From Paenibacillus xylanexedens (GTDB taxonomy: Bacteria > Bacillota > Bacilli > Paenibacillales > Paenibacillaceae), in the NCBI RefSeq assembly GCF_007680605.1, contig NZ_VEIO01000001.1, positions 806,001 to 870,000 of the forward strand: a DNA stretch of 64,000 bases, read 5' to 3'. This document shows positions 28,234-37,469 of the stretch, piece by piece. The translations under genes were made by a program, and so were the position numbers. The first letter of the stretch is position 1. The number at the start of each line of letters is the position of its first letter. Below the pieces are notes generated by a model. The model did not search any database. It was not told where the DNA came from and saw only the letters and a list, made by a program, of their open reading frames with translations.

Positions 28234-29643
28234 TTGACACAACGGACTGCTATGGATAAATCACTAAATGTTGTTTTATCCGATGATAAATGTATCGCTT
28301 ATCTTGAATATTACAACGAAGAAGAAGGCTTTTCCTGTACCACGGAAGAGCTTGAACAATTTGTGGAGAGCAAGGGCATTAAACATGGTCTATTGCGAGA
28401 AGCATTACTAGTATTTGTGAATAACCCGTCTGCCTACCTGAAAGATAAATGCAAGATAGCCGAAGGCGTTTCTCCTGTACAAGGGATTGATGGATATATT
28501 CAAGTCTTGATTGGTAAAGAAGATGACAGCGAGCAGCGGCCACTGGAAGCAGAAGACGGAAAAGTGGATTACAAAGAGCTAATACGGTTAGACAATGTGC
28601 GCAGTGGTCAGATCATTGCAAAGCGTATCGATCCTGTAGATGGCATACCAGGTAAAGCAGTGACTGGTGAAGAAATCCCTTTTCGTTCCGGAAAGGAAGC
28701 CCGATTCAAAATCGGAAAAAACGTTGTTGTCAGTCCTGACGGTTCTGCGATGTATGCTGCAATTGACGGCTTGGTGAGTAGGACAGATGGAAACAAACTT
28801 AACGTATTTCCAGTGTACGAAGTCAATGGTGATGTCGATTATAAACATGGAAATATTGATTTTGTAGGTAATGTCGTGATCCGAGGCAATATACTTACTG
28901 GCTTTAAAGTAAAAGCGGCAGGTGACATTCGTGTCGTCGGTGGTGTCGAAGGAGCAGAACTGGAGGCAGGTGGCTCTATCGAAATTACCGGTGGGATCAT
29001 CGGTTACAACAAAGGTTTAATTCATGCCGGACATCATGTGAAATGCACGTTCATTCAAGAAGGCAATGTTGATGCAGGTGAAGATGTACTTGTATCCCAA
29101 AGTATTATGCACTCCAATGTCCGTGCGGGTCATGCTGTAATCTGTGCAGGAACAAAAGGACTTATCGTTGGCGGCTCAACACAGGCCGGAGAGCATGTAT
29201 CTGCGCGTGTTGTAGGTAACACGATGTCTACAGTCACCTCGATTGAGGTTGGCGTGCTACCAAGACTCCGAAACGAAATGAATGAATTGCGTAAAGAAAT
29301 GAGAGAACAGATGGACTCCTTGGATAAAACCAAGAAAGCATTGACTCTTCTTGATCAGCTGGCTGCAGCAGGACAACTAACGCCAGACAAGATGGCGATG
29401 AGAATCAAATTAAACTCAACTCAAAAATCGGCTCTTCATCAGAGTGAAGAAATGAAAATGCGTATCTTGGAAATTGAAAAGGTACTTGAAGATACAAGCA
29501 GAGCTCGTGTTGATATTTTGAAGATGATCTATGGGGGCTCTAAAATAGTTATCGGCAGATATACGAAATTTATTAAAGATCCCGTTAGCCGAATGTCATT
29601 TTATTATCAGGACGGAGATATTACCATGGTGCCGTACGTTTAA
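28234..29643 (+). CDS. DUF342/FapA-family protein
   Basis: 469 residues. The N-terminal half includes the IDPVDGIPGKAVTGEEI segment. A central repetitive right-handed beta-helix-like region (GNIDFVGNVVIRGNI, KAAGDIRVVGGVEGAELEAG, IEITGGIIG) is followed by a coiled coil near 345-415. This is the DUF342/FapA architecture. FapA in Vibrio affects flagellar assembly and localisation; here the role is inferred from its place directly after sigD. TTG 28234 follows AAGGAGG; ATG 28252 is possible. B. subtilis has no such gene at this position. Confidence 0.88.
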   Translation: MTQRTAMDKSLNVVLSDDKCIAYLEYYNEEEGFSCTTEELEQFVESKGIKHGLLREALLVFVNNPSAYLKDKCKIAEGVSPVQGIDGYIQVLIGKEDDSEQRPLEAEDGKVDYKELIRLDNVRSGQIIAKRIDPVDGIPGKAVTGEEIPFRSGKEARFKIGKNVVVSPDGSAMYAAIDGLVSRTDGNKLNVFPVYEVNGDVDYKHGNIDFVGNVVIRGNILTGFKVKAAGDIRVVGGVEGAELEAGGSIEITGGIIGYNKGLIHAGHHVKCTFIQEGNVDAGEDVLVSQSIMHSNVRAGHAVICAGTKGLIVGGSTQAGEHVSARVVGNTMSTVTSIEVGVLPRLRNEMNELRKEMREQMDSLDKTKKALTLLDQLAAAGQLTPDKMAMRIKLNSTQKSALHQSEEMKMRILEIEKVLEDTSRARVDILKMIYGGSKIVIGRYTKFIKDPVSRMSFYYQDGDITMVPYV

Positions 29644-29694
29644 AACTGGCAACAGCCTTTTGAGGAAATCCATTCGAAACCGTGAGGTGAGCGT

Positions 29695-30009
29695 ATGAGT
29701 TTCAAAGCAGTGGAGTTGCAGATTGCGGTGCCGCGAACGAGTGAAGCGGGACGATATCAAAGTGAAGCCCAGCAGAGACCGGTTACTGACCAGAATCTGC
29801 TCGCCGAACAGACGAATAAAGAAGCCAATGAGGCACGGCAACGCAGTGAAGCCATGGCTGAGACATCGCATACTTCGGTACGAGATGGTCATGCGGATGA
29901 GCGAGACCAGCATAGTGGGACTGATGGACGGGAGACGATGGACGAGCAGGAGCACTTGAAACCTGCTGAACATCCCTACAAAGGTAAACATATTGATCTG
30001 TCTATGTAA
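29695..30009 (+). CDS. Small hydrophilic protein of the sigD-rpsB interval
   Basis: 104 residues, not recognised. It is highly polar with no membrane segment. An N-terminal conserved-looking strand (FKAVELQIAVPRTSEAG) is followed by a disordered Glu/Gln/Arg/His-rich middle and a C-terminal HPYKGKHIDLSM. Small proteins with a similar terminal HPYKGKxID motif occur beside flagellar genes in other Firmicutes as far as I recall; a profile search would be needed to confirm. The ATG follows GTGAGGTGAG, a strong ribosome site, which supports it being real. Confidence 0.75.
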   Translation: MSFKAVELQIAVPRTSEAGRYQSEAQQRPVTDQNLLAEQTNKEANEARQRSEAMAETSHTSVRDGHADERDQHSGTDGRETMDEQEHLKPAEHPYKGKHIDLSM

Positions 30010-30072
30010 AAGACTACAAACATGCTGTAAGCTTGCGCCCGAGGGTGGTCGTAATAAAAGGAGAGAAGCAAT

Positions 30073-30654
30073 TTGTCACCATGGATCATTATTGTCATAT
30101 TAGGAGCTTGCGCAATTGCTTATGCATTCATTATGCCTCGTAAGGACAAAGTACAGCAACCATCGCATCAGTTGGTGCAGGAGATGGAGTCAACGCTTGA
30201 ACATTATATGACAGAGATTGAACAAGATAACGATGCTCTTATTCAACGTGTGGCTGAACTTAAAGGGGAAGCCACCGCAGCAGATCATCGGATGCAGTCA
30301 CAACTCAAGGAATTACAACAACGGCTTGACCAGCTGGAGCAACAAAAGGGTAAGACGAATGAACTCACCACTGCAGAGAACATAACGGTCCAGCGATCAG
30401 AGGGTTTACAAGCACGAAGCCTCATGGACAGTGTCAGGGCTGAAACGAATCAAGAAGTTGTATCAGCATCAGAGCTACAAGATAACCCGGCGCAAGAAGA
30501 AGAGCAGAAGCGTGAATCGATTAAAGATCGTTACACAGAGCTTTTTAGGTTGCATGATGAAGGAAAGTCTATGGATGCTATTTCTAGACAAACAGGCATA
30601 CAGCTTGGTGAGGTGCAATTAATACTGCAGCTTGCAGAGCGGGAGGAGAGCTGA
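30073..30654 (+). CDS. SwrB-like membrane protein (DUF6115-like C-terminus)
   Basis: 193 residues. A single N-terminal membrane helix (about 3-20) is followed by a long coiled coil (35-100), an acidic linker and a C-terminal helix-turn-helix-like part (RYTELFRLHDEGKSMDAIS, GIQLGEVQLILQLAE). The architecture and position after sigD match B. subtilis SwrB, which promotes assembly of the export apparatus and swarming. Orthology is inferred from layout, not from strong identity. TTG 30073 follows AAAGGAGAG. It ends two bases before the next gene. Confidence 0.75.
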   Translation: MSPWIIIVILGACAIAYAFIMPRKDKVQQPSHQLVQEMESTLEHYMTEIEQDNDALIQRVAELKGEATAADHRMQSQLKELQQRLDQLEQQKGKTNELTTAENITVQRSEGLQARSLMDSVRAETNQEVVSASELQDNPAQEEEQKRESIKDRYTELFRLHDEGKSMDAISRQTGIQLGEVQLILQLAEREES

Positions 30655-30656
30655 CC

Positions 30657-31247
30657 ATGGACAAGCGATCTTTGTGGATTGGTATAGGAAGTGGCATGAT
30701 TACTGGAGCAATCTTGCTTCAGCTAGCTACGGTGGGGCAAAAGGCCCTATCTGACAGTAATTTGGAACCGGTACAACGTGACAATTGGACGAAAGAACAA
30801 TTGGAAACAGCAGCAAAGAGTCTGGATATGAAACTGGTTGGTACCCAGGACGAGTTATATACAGAAGCTGAATGGGTGTCAAAGAAAAAGCAGGAAAGCA
30901 GCCAGATGCAAGGGAAGTCGGCTGAAAAACCAGAGCAAACTACCTCTGCTGCACAACCGACGGAACCAAAGCAGCCACAGACAGATCAACCCAAGACGAA
31001 TACACCTGTGACGCCAACTAAACCTAATGGACCTGCTGTAACATTTAAGGTTCGTTCTGGAAATAGTTTGGTTATGGTTGCCGAAAATCTGAAAGAAGCC
31101 GGTATTGTGGACGATGCACAAGCCTTTATCAAGGCAGGGAAGTCTCAAGGTATTAATAAAAAAATTCAAGTGGGCACGTACTCTCTTGAAAAGGGTGAGA
31201 GTTTTAAGTCGATTATCGCCAAAATTACCAAAGAACCGTCAAGCTGA
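30657..31247 (+). CDS. MltG-like (YceG N-terminal) protein without catalytic domain
   Basis: 196 residues. An N-terminal signal-anchor (about 8-26) is followed by a Gln/Pro/Thr-rich linker. The C-terminal LysM-like module (VTFKVRSGNSLVMVAENLKE, then INKKIQVGTYSLEKGESF) resembles the N-terminal part of endolytic transglycosylase MltG. The catalytic YceG domain with its Glu is missing, so it is unlikely to be an enzyme. It may be annotated as MltG by automatic pipelines. It is the last gene of the fla/che operon and its 3' end contributes to the terminator stem. Confidence 0.75.
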   Translation: MDKRSLWIGIGSGMITGAILLQLATVGQKALSDSNLEPVQRDNWTKEQLETAAKSLDMKLVGTQDELYTEAEWVSKKKQESSQMQGKSAEKPEQTTSAAQPTEPKQPQTDQPKTNTPVTPTKPNGPAVTFKVRSGNSLVMVAENLKEAGIVDDAQAFIKAGKSQGINKKIQVGTYSLEKGESFKSIIAKITKEPSS

Positions 31248-31278
31248 GCGCACATGCTCGGACTGGACGGTTCTTTTT
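31231..31278 (+). terminator. Rho-independent terminator of the fla/che operon
   Basis: AAGAACCGTC (31231-31240) pairs with GACGGTTCTT (31266-31275), with an inner GAGC/GCTC helix (31246-31249 with 31256-31259), followed by TTTTT. The left arm lies inside the last codons of the MltG-like gene. Confidence 0.85.
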
Positions 31279-31298
31279 GATGATAGGTGGATTATTTT

Positions 31299-31307
31299 TG
31301 ATATAAT
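31299..31307 (+). promoter_or_regulatory. Possible extended -10 promoter upstream of rpsB
   Basis: TGATATAAT gives a consensus TATAAT (31302-31307) with the TGn extension. The best -35 (TTGATG, 31277-31282) is 19 bases away and overlaps the preceding terminator, so it is weaker as a two-part promoter. Confidence 0.45.
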
Positions 31308-31336
31308 AAAGCTATAAAATTTAGATTCAGATATTG

Positions 31337-31365
31337 TTGCAACATACTGACACTTATGATATATT
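31337..31365 (+). promoter_or_regulatory. Sigma-A promoter of rpsB
   Basis: TTGCAA (31337-31342), 17-base spacer, TATATT (31360-31365), with a TGn extension (31357-31359). This leaves a leader of about 115 bases before rpsB, a size that could hold a ribosomal-protein autoregulatory element, though I could not recognise one. Confidence 0.65.
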
Positions 31366-31490
31366 AGATAACGGTGTTAAAACACACGCTGTGCTAATTT
31401 TGTTGAGGGTGCTTTCCTGATGGAGAGTCTTAGCGAAAAATGATGCTGGCGGAGGACACAATAAAAAACCATATTAGGAGGTGTGTGAAG

Positions 31491-32189
31491 ATGGCAGTAA
31501 TCTCCATGAAGCAGCTTCTCGAAGCTGGGGTACACTTCGGTCACCAGACTCGTCGTTGGAACCCAAAAATGGATCGTTATATCTTCACTGAAAGAAACGG
31601 AATTTACATCATCGATTTGCAAAAAACGGTGAAAAAAGTCGAAGAGGCTTACAACTTCGTTAAAGGAATCGCAGGCGAGAATGGTACTATTCTTTTCGTA
31701 GGTACTAAGAAACAAGCTCAAGATTCCGTTAAAGAAGAAGCTGAACGCGCTGGTCAATTCTACATTAACCAACGTTGGCTCGGCGGTACCCTGACTAACT
31801 TCTCTACTATTCAAAAACGTATTGATCGTTTGAAACAGTTGGAAGCTTGGGAAGAAGACGGTACTTTCGCTGTTCTGCCTAAAAAAGAAGTTATCTTGCT
31901 TCGCAAAGAAAAAGATCGTCTCGAGAAATTCTTGGGCGGTATTAAAAATATGAAAGGCCTGCCTAGCGCCCTGTTCATCATCGATCCACGCAAAGAGCGT
32001 ATCGCTGTTGCTGAAGCTCGCAAATTGGGTATCCCAATCGTTGGTATCGTTGATACTAACTGCGATCCAGACGAGATCGATTATGTTATCCCAGGTAATG
32101 ACGACGCGATCCGCGCTGTTAAATTGCTGACAGGTAAAATGGCTGATGCCGTTATCGAAGCTAACCAAGGCGAAGAAACTTCCGCTTAA
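31491..32189 (+). CDS. rpsB: 30S ribosomal protein S2
   Basis: 232 residues. S2 joins late in 30S assembly and bridges head and body. The sequence [40 protein letters not shown] and [12 protein letters not shown] is diagnostic. ATG 31491 lies seven bases after AGGAGGTG. Codon use is strongly biased, as expected for high expression. An intergenic terminator-like hairpin separates it from tsf. Confidence 0.98.
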   Translation: MAVISMKQLLEAGVHFGHQTRRWNPKMDRYIFTERNGIYIIDLQKTVKKVEEAYNFVKGIAGENGTILFVGTKKQAQDSVKEEAERAGQFYINQRWLGGTLTNFSTIQKRIDRLKQLEAWEEDGTFAVLPKKEVILLRKEKDRLEKFLGGIKNMKGLPSALFIIDPRKERIAVAEARKLGIPIVGIVDTNCDPDEIDYVIPGNDDAIRAVKLLTGKMADAVIEANQGEETSA

Positions 32190-32222
32190 TAGTTTTCGAA
32201 CATAACATTCATGAATTAAATG

Positions 32223-32267
32223 AAAAGGGTGGTTGGTAGGTGGATAACCTCTCACTGCCCTTTTTTT
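32223..32267 (+). terminator. Terminator or attenuator between rpsB and tsf
   Basis: AAAAGGG (32223-32229) pairs with CCCTTTT (32258-32264), and AGGT (32238-32241) with ACCT (32247-32250), followed by TTT to 32267 (seven Ts in all). No obvious new promoter precedes tsf, so partial read-through probably sets the S2:EF-Ts ratio. Confidence 0.75.
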
Positions 32268-32312
32268 AGAGTGTACGTGTACGTACAATACTTAATCTGG
32301 AGGGAATTTATA

Positions 32313-32963
32313 ATGGCAGTTAATGCGAGTGCAGTAAAAGAACTTCGCGAAAGAACGGGCGCTGGAATGCTCGATTGTAAAAAAGCACTGGAAGAAGCAA
32401 ACGGTGATGTAACGAAAGCGGCTGAATTGTTGCGCGAAAAAGGTCTTTCTGCAGCAGCGAGCAAAGCGGGTCGTGCAGCTACTGAAGGCGCTGTAGAATC
32501 TTACATCCACGCTGGCGGACGTATCGGTGTCTTGGTTGAAGTTAACTGCGAAACTGACTTCGTTGGTAAAACAGATCAATTTAAGGATTTCGTTAGAGAC
32601 GTAGCTATGCAAATCGCTGCAGCTAATCCTAAATATGTTACACGCGAAGAAGTTCCTACGGATGAGTTGGAAAAAGAAAAAGAAATCTTGAAAGCTCAAG
32701 CGCTTAACGAAGGTAAACCAGAAAAAATCATTGAAAAAATGGTTGAAGGCCGTATCGGTAAATACTACGAAGAATATTGCCTGATGGAACAAACTTTTGT
32801 TAAAGATCCAGACAAAACAATTTCCCAATTGCTGAATGAAAAAATCAGCCAAATTGGTGAAAACATCTCTATCCGTCGTTTCGTTCGTTACGAACTGGGT
32901 GAAGGTTTGGAGAAAAAAGTGGATAACTTCGTAGAAGAAGTTATGTCCCAAGTTAACAAATAA
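32313..32963 (+). CDS. tsf: Translation elongation factor Ts
   Basis: 216 residues. EF-Ts exchanges GDP for GTP on EF-Tu. An N-terminal UBA-like domain ([20 protein letters not shown]) is followed by the TDFV motif ([15 protein letters not shown]) and one core subdomain; it is the short form, missing most of the coiled coil region. The B. subtilis protein is longer (about 290 residues). ATG 32313 follows GGAGGGA; frame upstream to 32220 includes the terminator and is not coding. Confidence 0.97.
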   Translation: MAVNASAVKELRERTGAGMLDCKKALEEANGDVTKAAELLREKGLSAAASKAGRAATEGAVESYIHAGGRIGVLVEVNCETDFVGKTDQFKDFVRDVAMQIAAANPKYVTREEVPTDELEKEKEILKAQALNEGKPEKIIEKMVEGRIGKYYEEYCLMEQTFVKDPDKTISQLLNEKISQIGENISIRRFVRYELGEGLEKKVDNFVEEVMSQVNK

Positions 32964-33082
32964 GACGTTATCAAGCCGACAAAGCAGGATTGATTTTCGA
33001 AGATATAAGAATGATGAAACTTCGAAGCGTAAACTCCCTTATATCTCAGGAAAACAATGCTGAACGGTAATTTGTTATTCCT

Positions 33083-33119
33083 AAAAGAGCGGAACACTTC
33101 TGTGTTCCTTTCTTTTTAA
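33083..33119 (+). terminator. Terminator after tsf
   Basis: GGAACAC (33091-33097), loop TTCT, GTGTTCC (33102-33108), followed by TTTCTTTTT. A-rich bases on the left can extend the stem. Confidence 0.8.
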
Positions 33120-33150
33120 GCAGGAGTCCATGCGCGAGAAGTTTTGTTGG

Positions 33151-33921
<771 letters not shown>

Positions 33922-33922
<1 letters not shown>

Positions 33923-34476
33923 TGCCACAAGCAGTTAAACAACATGCTGAAGAGCGCATGGAAAAAGCGATTCAGGCATTGCGCCGTGACTTGGCTACGT
34001 TGCGTGCAGGCCGTGCAACACCTGCTCTTCTGGATCGTGTGCAAGTTGAGTATTATGGTGCAATGACACCTTTGAACCAATTGGCAAATATCAGTACACC
34101 GGATTCCCGGACACTGATGATTCAGCCTTGGGACAAATCAGCGATGAGTGATATCGAACGTGCGATTATGAAATCAGACCTTGGTCTGACCCCGGCTAAC
34201 GACGGTAGCATGATTCGTCTGGCTATTCCGCCGCTGACGGAAGAGCGTAGAGCTGAGCTTGTCAAACTAACCAAAAAGTTTGGCGAAGAAGGTAAAGTTG
34301 CGATTCGTAACATTCGCCGTGATGCGAATGATGATATTAAGAAAATGGAAAAGTCCGAGATTTCCGAAGATGAATCCCGGAGACATCAGGACGACATCCA
34401 AAAGTCGACTGATAAATTTATCGCTGAAGTCGATAAGGTACTTGCTGCCAAAGAAAAAGAAATCATGGAAGTGTAA
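33922..34476 (+). CDS. frr: Ribosome recycling factor
   Basis: 184 residues, the standard RRF length (185). With EF-G it splits post-termination ribosomes. Motifs: [47 protein letters not shown]. The start shares its A with the pyrH stop. Confidence 0.98.
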
Positions 34477-34520
34477 GACAAGCGCAGCCCCTCCAATATG
34501 GTGGGGTTTTGTCTCTTTTT
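34476..34520 (+). terminator. Terminator-like hairpin after frr
   Basis: AGACAA (34476-34481 region) pairs with TTGTCT, and CCCC (34488-34491) with GGGG (34503-34506), followed by CTTTTT. It lies 45 bases before uppS. If active it must allow read-through, since no clear promoter follows. Confidence 0.65.
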
Positions 34521-34565
34521 CCAAGCTTCAGATGAAGAAACTTCAGGGATTTTGGAGGAACAGGA

Positions 34566-35333
34566 ATGATCAAACGGGTTCGGTCGTGGTGGAATGGGGC
34601 TGACAAGCAGGAAACGCTGACTATATCCGAGGATAATATCCCGCAGCACGTCGCCATCATCATGGACGGCAATGGACGATGGGCCAAACGTCTGGGTCTC
34701 CCGCGTATAGCTGGACACCAGAACGGCATGAAGGCAGTCAAACGTGCAACCATCGCGGCGGATGAACTGGGCATCAAATATCTGACGATGTACGCTTTTT
34801 CGACAGAAAACTGGACGCGTCCAAAAGAAGAAGTGGATTTTCTGATGAGACTTCCGCAAGAGTTTTTGGCTATTGAGTTAGATGAACTGATCGAAAAAAA
34901 TGTACGTATCCGTATGATGGGACATGAGGAACATCTGCCTTCACATACGGTTAATGCTTTGCGGGAAGCCATTCGTCTTACGGAACATAACACTGGTCTG
35001 GTGTTGAACTTTGCGATGAACTATGGAAGCCGCCGGGAGATGACGGAATGTGTGAGAGACATTGCTCTGCAGGTAAAGTCAGGGGAACTGGATGCAGAAG
35101 ATATCACACCTGAACTTATTGACAAACATATGCTGACCGCAGATATGCCGGATCCGGATCTGTTGATTCGAACGAGTGGCGAACTGCGACTGAGCAATTT
35201 TATGTTATGGCAACTTGCATATAGCGAATTATGGTTTACGGATATATACTGGCCCGAATTTGGCAAACAGCATCTGCTTGAAGCAGTAGCCGAATATCAG
35301 CGCAGAACAAGGCGTTACGGCGGTTTGAAATAG
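34566..35333 (+). CDS. uppS: Undecaprenyl (isoprenyl) diphosphate synthase
   Basis: 255 residues. UppS makes the C55 lipid carrier for peptidoglycan and teichoic acids by adding isopentenyl diphosphate units in cis. The catalytic Asp34 lies in HVAIIMDGNGRWAK. YAFSTENWTRP and PDLLIRTSGELRLSNFMLWQ are also diagnostic. The ATG follows TTGGAGGA. Confidence 0.98.
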   Translation: MIKRVRSWWNGADKQETLTISEDNIPQHVAIIMDGNGRWAKRLGLPRIAGHQNGMKAVKRATIAADELGIKYLTMYAFSTENWTRPKEEVDFLMRLPQEFLAIELDELIEKNVRIRMMGHEEHLPSHTVNALREAIRLTEHNTGLVLNFAMNYGSRREMTECVRDIALQVKSGELDAEDITPELIDKHMLTADMPDPDLLIRTSGELRLSNFMLWQLAYSELWFTDIYWPEFGKQHLLEAVAEYQRRTRRYGGLK

Positions 35334-35349
35334 ATGGAGGATGAAGCCG

Positions 35350-36144
35350 TTGAAACAGCGATTAACGACTGGAATTATTGCAGGTGTGTTGTTTTTGGGT
35401 TTTTGTATGCTTGGCGGGCCTTGGTATCACGGTTTGGTCTTGCTTATGGCACTCATCGGTTATTATGAATTTGTGAAAATGACCGGAGTGAAGCCATTTT
35501 CAGGTGTAGCCCTAATCGGATATGCTGGAATTGTTTCTATGGTATTTCCATGGGAAATGGTATGGGATGTAAGACCGTTATCCTTGTTTCAAATTTCGTG
35601 GATCATCATGCTAATTTTGATGACCGCTTCGGTTGTCACGAAGAACAGATTACCAGTCAATACAATCGCTATGCTTTTCATCGGTGTGTTGTATATTGGA
35701 ACAGGATTTTATTACATCGCAGAGTCTAGACATTTACATCATGGTTTATTCTGGACATTCCTTCTGTTAGGTTCAATCTGGGCAAGTGATGCCGGAGCAT
35801 ATTTTGTAGGTAAGTGGATTGGGAAAAACAAACTTTGGCCTTCGATCAGTCCAAACAAAACCGTGGAAGGTGCACTCGGCGGCATTGTTATTGCGATTGC
35901 CACCGCGGTGGTGTTTGCCTTGGTATCAGACGGCTTACTCTCCTGGCAGAGAGCCATTTTAATCGGGATTGCTTGTGCAGTAGTTGGTCAGATGGGTGAC
36001 TTGATCCAGTCAGCCTACAAACGCGTTTACAACATTAAGGATTCAGGCAATCTTCTTCCTGGGCATGGTGGCATTCTGGATCGGTGCGACAGTTGGATTG
36101 TGGTGTTTCCATTTGTACATATACTGATGCTACTGCCTTATTAG
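35350..36144 (+). CDS. cdsA: Phosphatidate cytidylyltransferase
   Basis: 264 residues, about eight membrane helices. CdsA makes CDP-diacylglycerol for phospholipid synthesis. The C-terminal signature is present (PNKTVEGALGG; KDSGNLLPGHGGILDRCDSW, with Cys in place of the common Phe). TTG 35350, nine bases after GGAGG, gives MKQRLTTG, matching B. subtilis. ATG 35341 abuts the ribosome site and is unlikely. Confidence 0.96.
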   Translation: MKQRLTTGIIAGVLFLGFCMLGGPWYHGLVLLMALIGYYEFVKMTGVKPFSGVALIGYAGIVSMVFPWEMVWDVRPLSLFQISWIIMLILMTASVVTKNRLPVNTIAMLFIGVLYIGTGFYYIAESRHLHHGLFWTFLLLGSIWASDAGAYFVGKWIGKNKLWPSISPNKTVEGALGGIVIAIATAVVFALVSDGLLSWQRAILIGIACAVVGQMGDLIQSAYKRVYNIKDSGNLLPGHGGILDRCDSWIVVFPFVHILMLLPY

Positions 36145-36216
36145 AAGAAGACAGCTTAAAAATGATTAAGGTGGCTCGCCCACAAGCATTGGATTCGGTA
36201 GAGGTGAGGTGCAGTA

Positions 36217-37356
36217 ATGAAAAAAATAGCGATTCTTGGTTCGACAGGGTCGATTGGGACACAGACATTGGATGTTGTTGATATGCATCCAGAACACTTT
36301 CAAGTGGAAGCACTAGCTGCCGGGGGCAATATAGATTTGCTGATCGAACAGGCTAGACGTTATCAGCCTAAAAAGATTTCGGTAGGATCAAAAGAGTTGG
36401 CTGATAAGATCGCTCCACATGTGCCAGCAGGCACGAAAGTGTATTACGGTTCAGAGGGTCTCATCGAGGTTGCTGCAGGAACAGATGCAGACACGGTTGT
36501 TACTGCTGTTGTAGGAAGTGTTGGGCTGGAGTCTACGCTTGCAGCGATCGAGTCCGGGAAACAGATTGGACTTGCCAACAAGGAGACTCTGGTTACAGCG
36601 GGACACATCGTTATGGATAGAGCAGTAGCCAAAGGAGTTTCTATTTTACCTGTTGACAGTGAACACTCGGCAATTTTCCAGTGTTTAAATGGAGAGAATC
36701 GATCCAGTGTGGCTGGAATTACATTGACTGCATCAGGTGGTTCGTTTCGACATCTTACACGTGAGCAACTAGAACATGTGACTGTAGAGGATGCACTCAA
36801 GCATCCAAACTGGTCCATGGGATCGAAAATCACGATTGATTCTGCAACGATGGTTAACAAAGGCCTTGAAGTCATTGAGGCACATTGGTTGTTTGGTCTT
36901 GACTATGAGCAGATCGATGTACTACTTCATCCAGAGAGCATCATCCATTCTTATGTGGAATTCGAAGACACTAGTATCATTGCCCAGCTGGGTACTCCGG
37001 ATATGCGTGTCCCCATTCAATATGCTTTGACCTATCCTGACCGCATGCCTTCTCCGGCAAAACGGTTGTCTCTTGCCCAAGTTGGACAACTTCATTTTAG
37101 GGAGATGGATATGGATCGTTTCCCGTGTTTAAGAATGGCATATGAATGTGGTAAAATGGGAGGGACTGCAACGACGGCTTTTAATGCAGCCAATGAGGTT
37201 GCTGTAGCACGTTTCTTGCGGAAAGAGATTTCATTCCTTAAAATAGAAGATATCATTGCTTCAGTGCTAGAAGCGCACCAAAATGTGGACAAACCTAATC
37301 TGGAGCAAATTGCTACCTGTGATCAGGATAGCCGCAAGCTTGCGTCCGTGCTGTAA
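36217..37356 (+). CDS. dxr: 1-deoxy-D-xylulose 5-phosphate reductoisomerase
   Basis: 379 residues. Dxr converts DXP to MEP in the non-mevalonate isoprenoid pathway, feeding UppS next door. The NADPH-binding motif is [16 protein letters not shown]. The metal/substrate region reads [14 protein letters not shown], and a [24 protein letters not shown] stretch ([18 protein letters not shown]) follows. The ATG follows GAGGTGAGG. Confidence 0.98.
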   Translation: MKKIAILGSTGSIGTQTLDVVDMHPEHFQVEALAAGGNIDLLIEQARRYQPKKISVGSKELADKIAPHVPAGTKVYYGSEGLIEVAAGTDADTVVTAVVGSVGLESTLAAIESGKQIGLANKETLVTAGHIVMDRAVAKGVSILPVDSEHSAIFQCLNGENRSSVAGITLTASGGSFRHLTREQLEHVTVEDALKHPNWSMGSKITIDSATMVNKGLEVIEAHWLFGLDYEQIDVLLHPESIIHSYVEFEDTSIIAQLGTPDMRVPIQYALTYPDRMPSPAKRLSLAQVGQLHFREMDMDRFPCLRMAYECGKMGGTATTAFNAANEVAVARFLRKEISFLKIEDIIASVLEAHQNVDKPNLEQIATCDQDSRKLASVL

Positions 37357-37469
37357 ACTCTTTTTTTGAGACAAACGGAACGAAGCGATTCTCTTGTGCA
37401 GCATTAGAGAATAATGATAGTCTAGAGGGACAGACTGCGGTACGTGCCGTGAAGGAGGATGGATAGGGA

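Noticed and set aside
32273..32286. GTACGTGTACGTAC repeat upstream of tsf
   Set aside because: Not a true palindrome and very short; likely chance.
37333..37370. CGCAAGCTTGCG palindrome followed by a T-run at the end of dxr
   Set aside because: The palindrome has no loop and is separated from the Ts by about 17 bases, so it is not a credible terminator.
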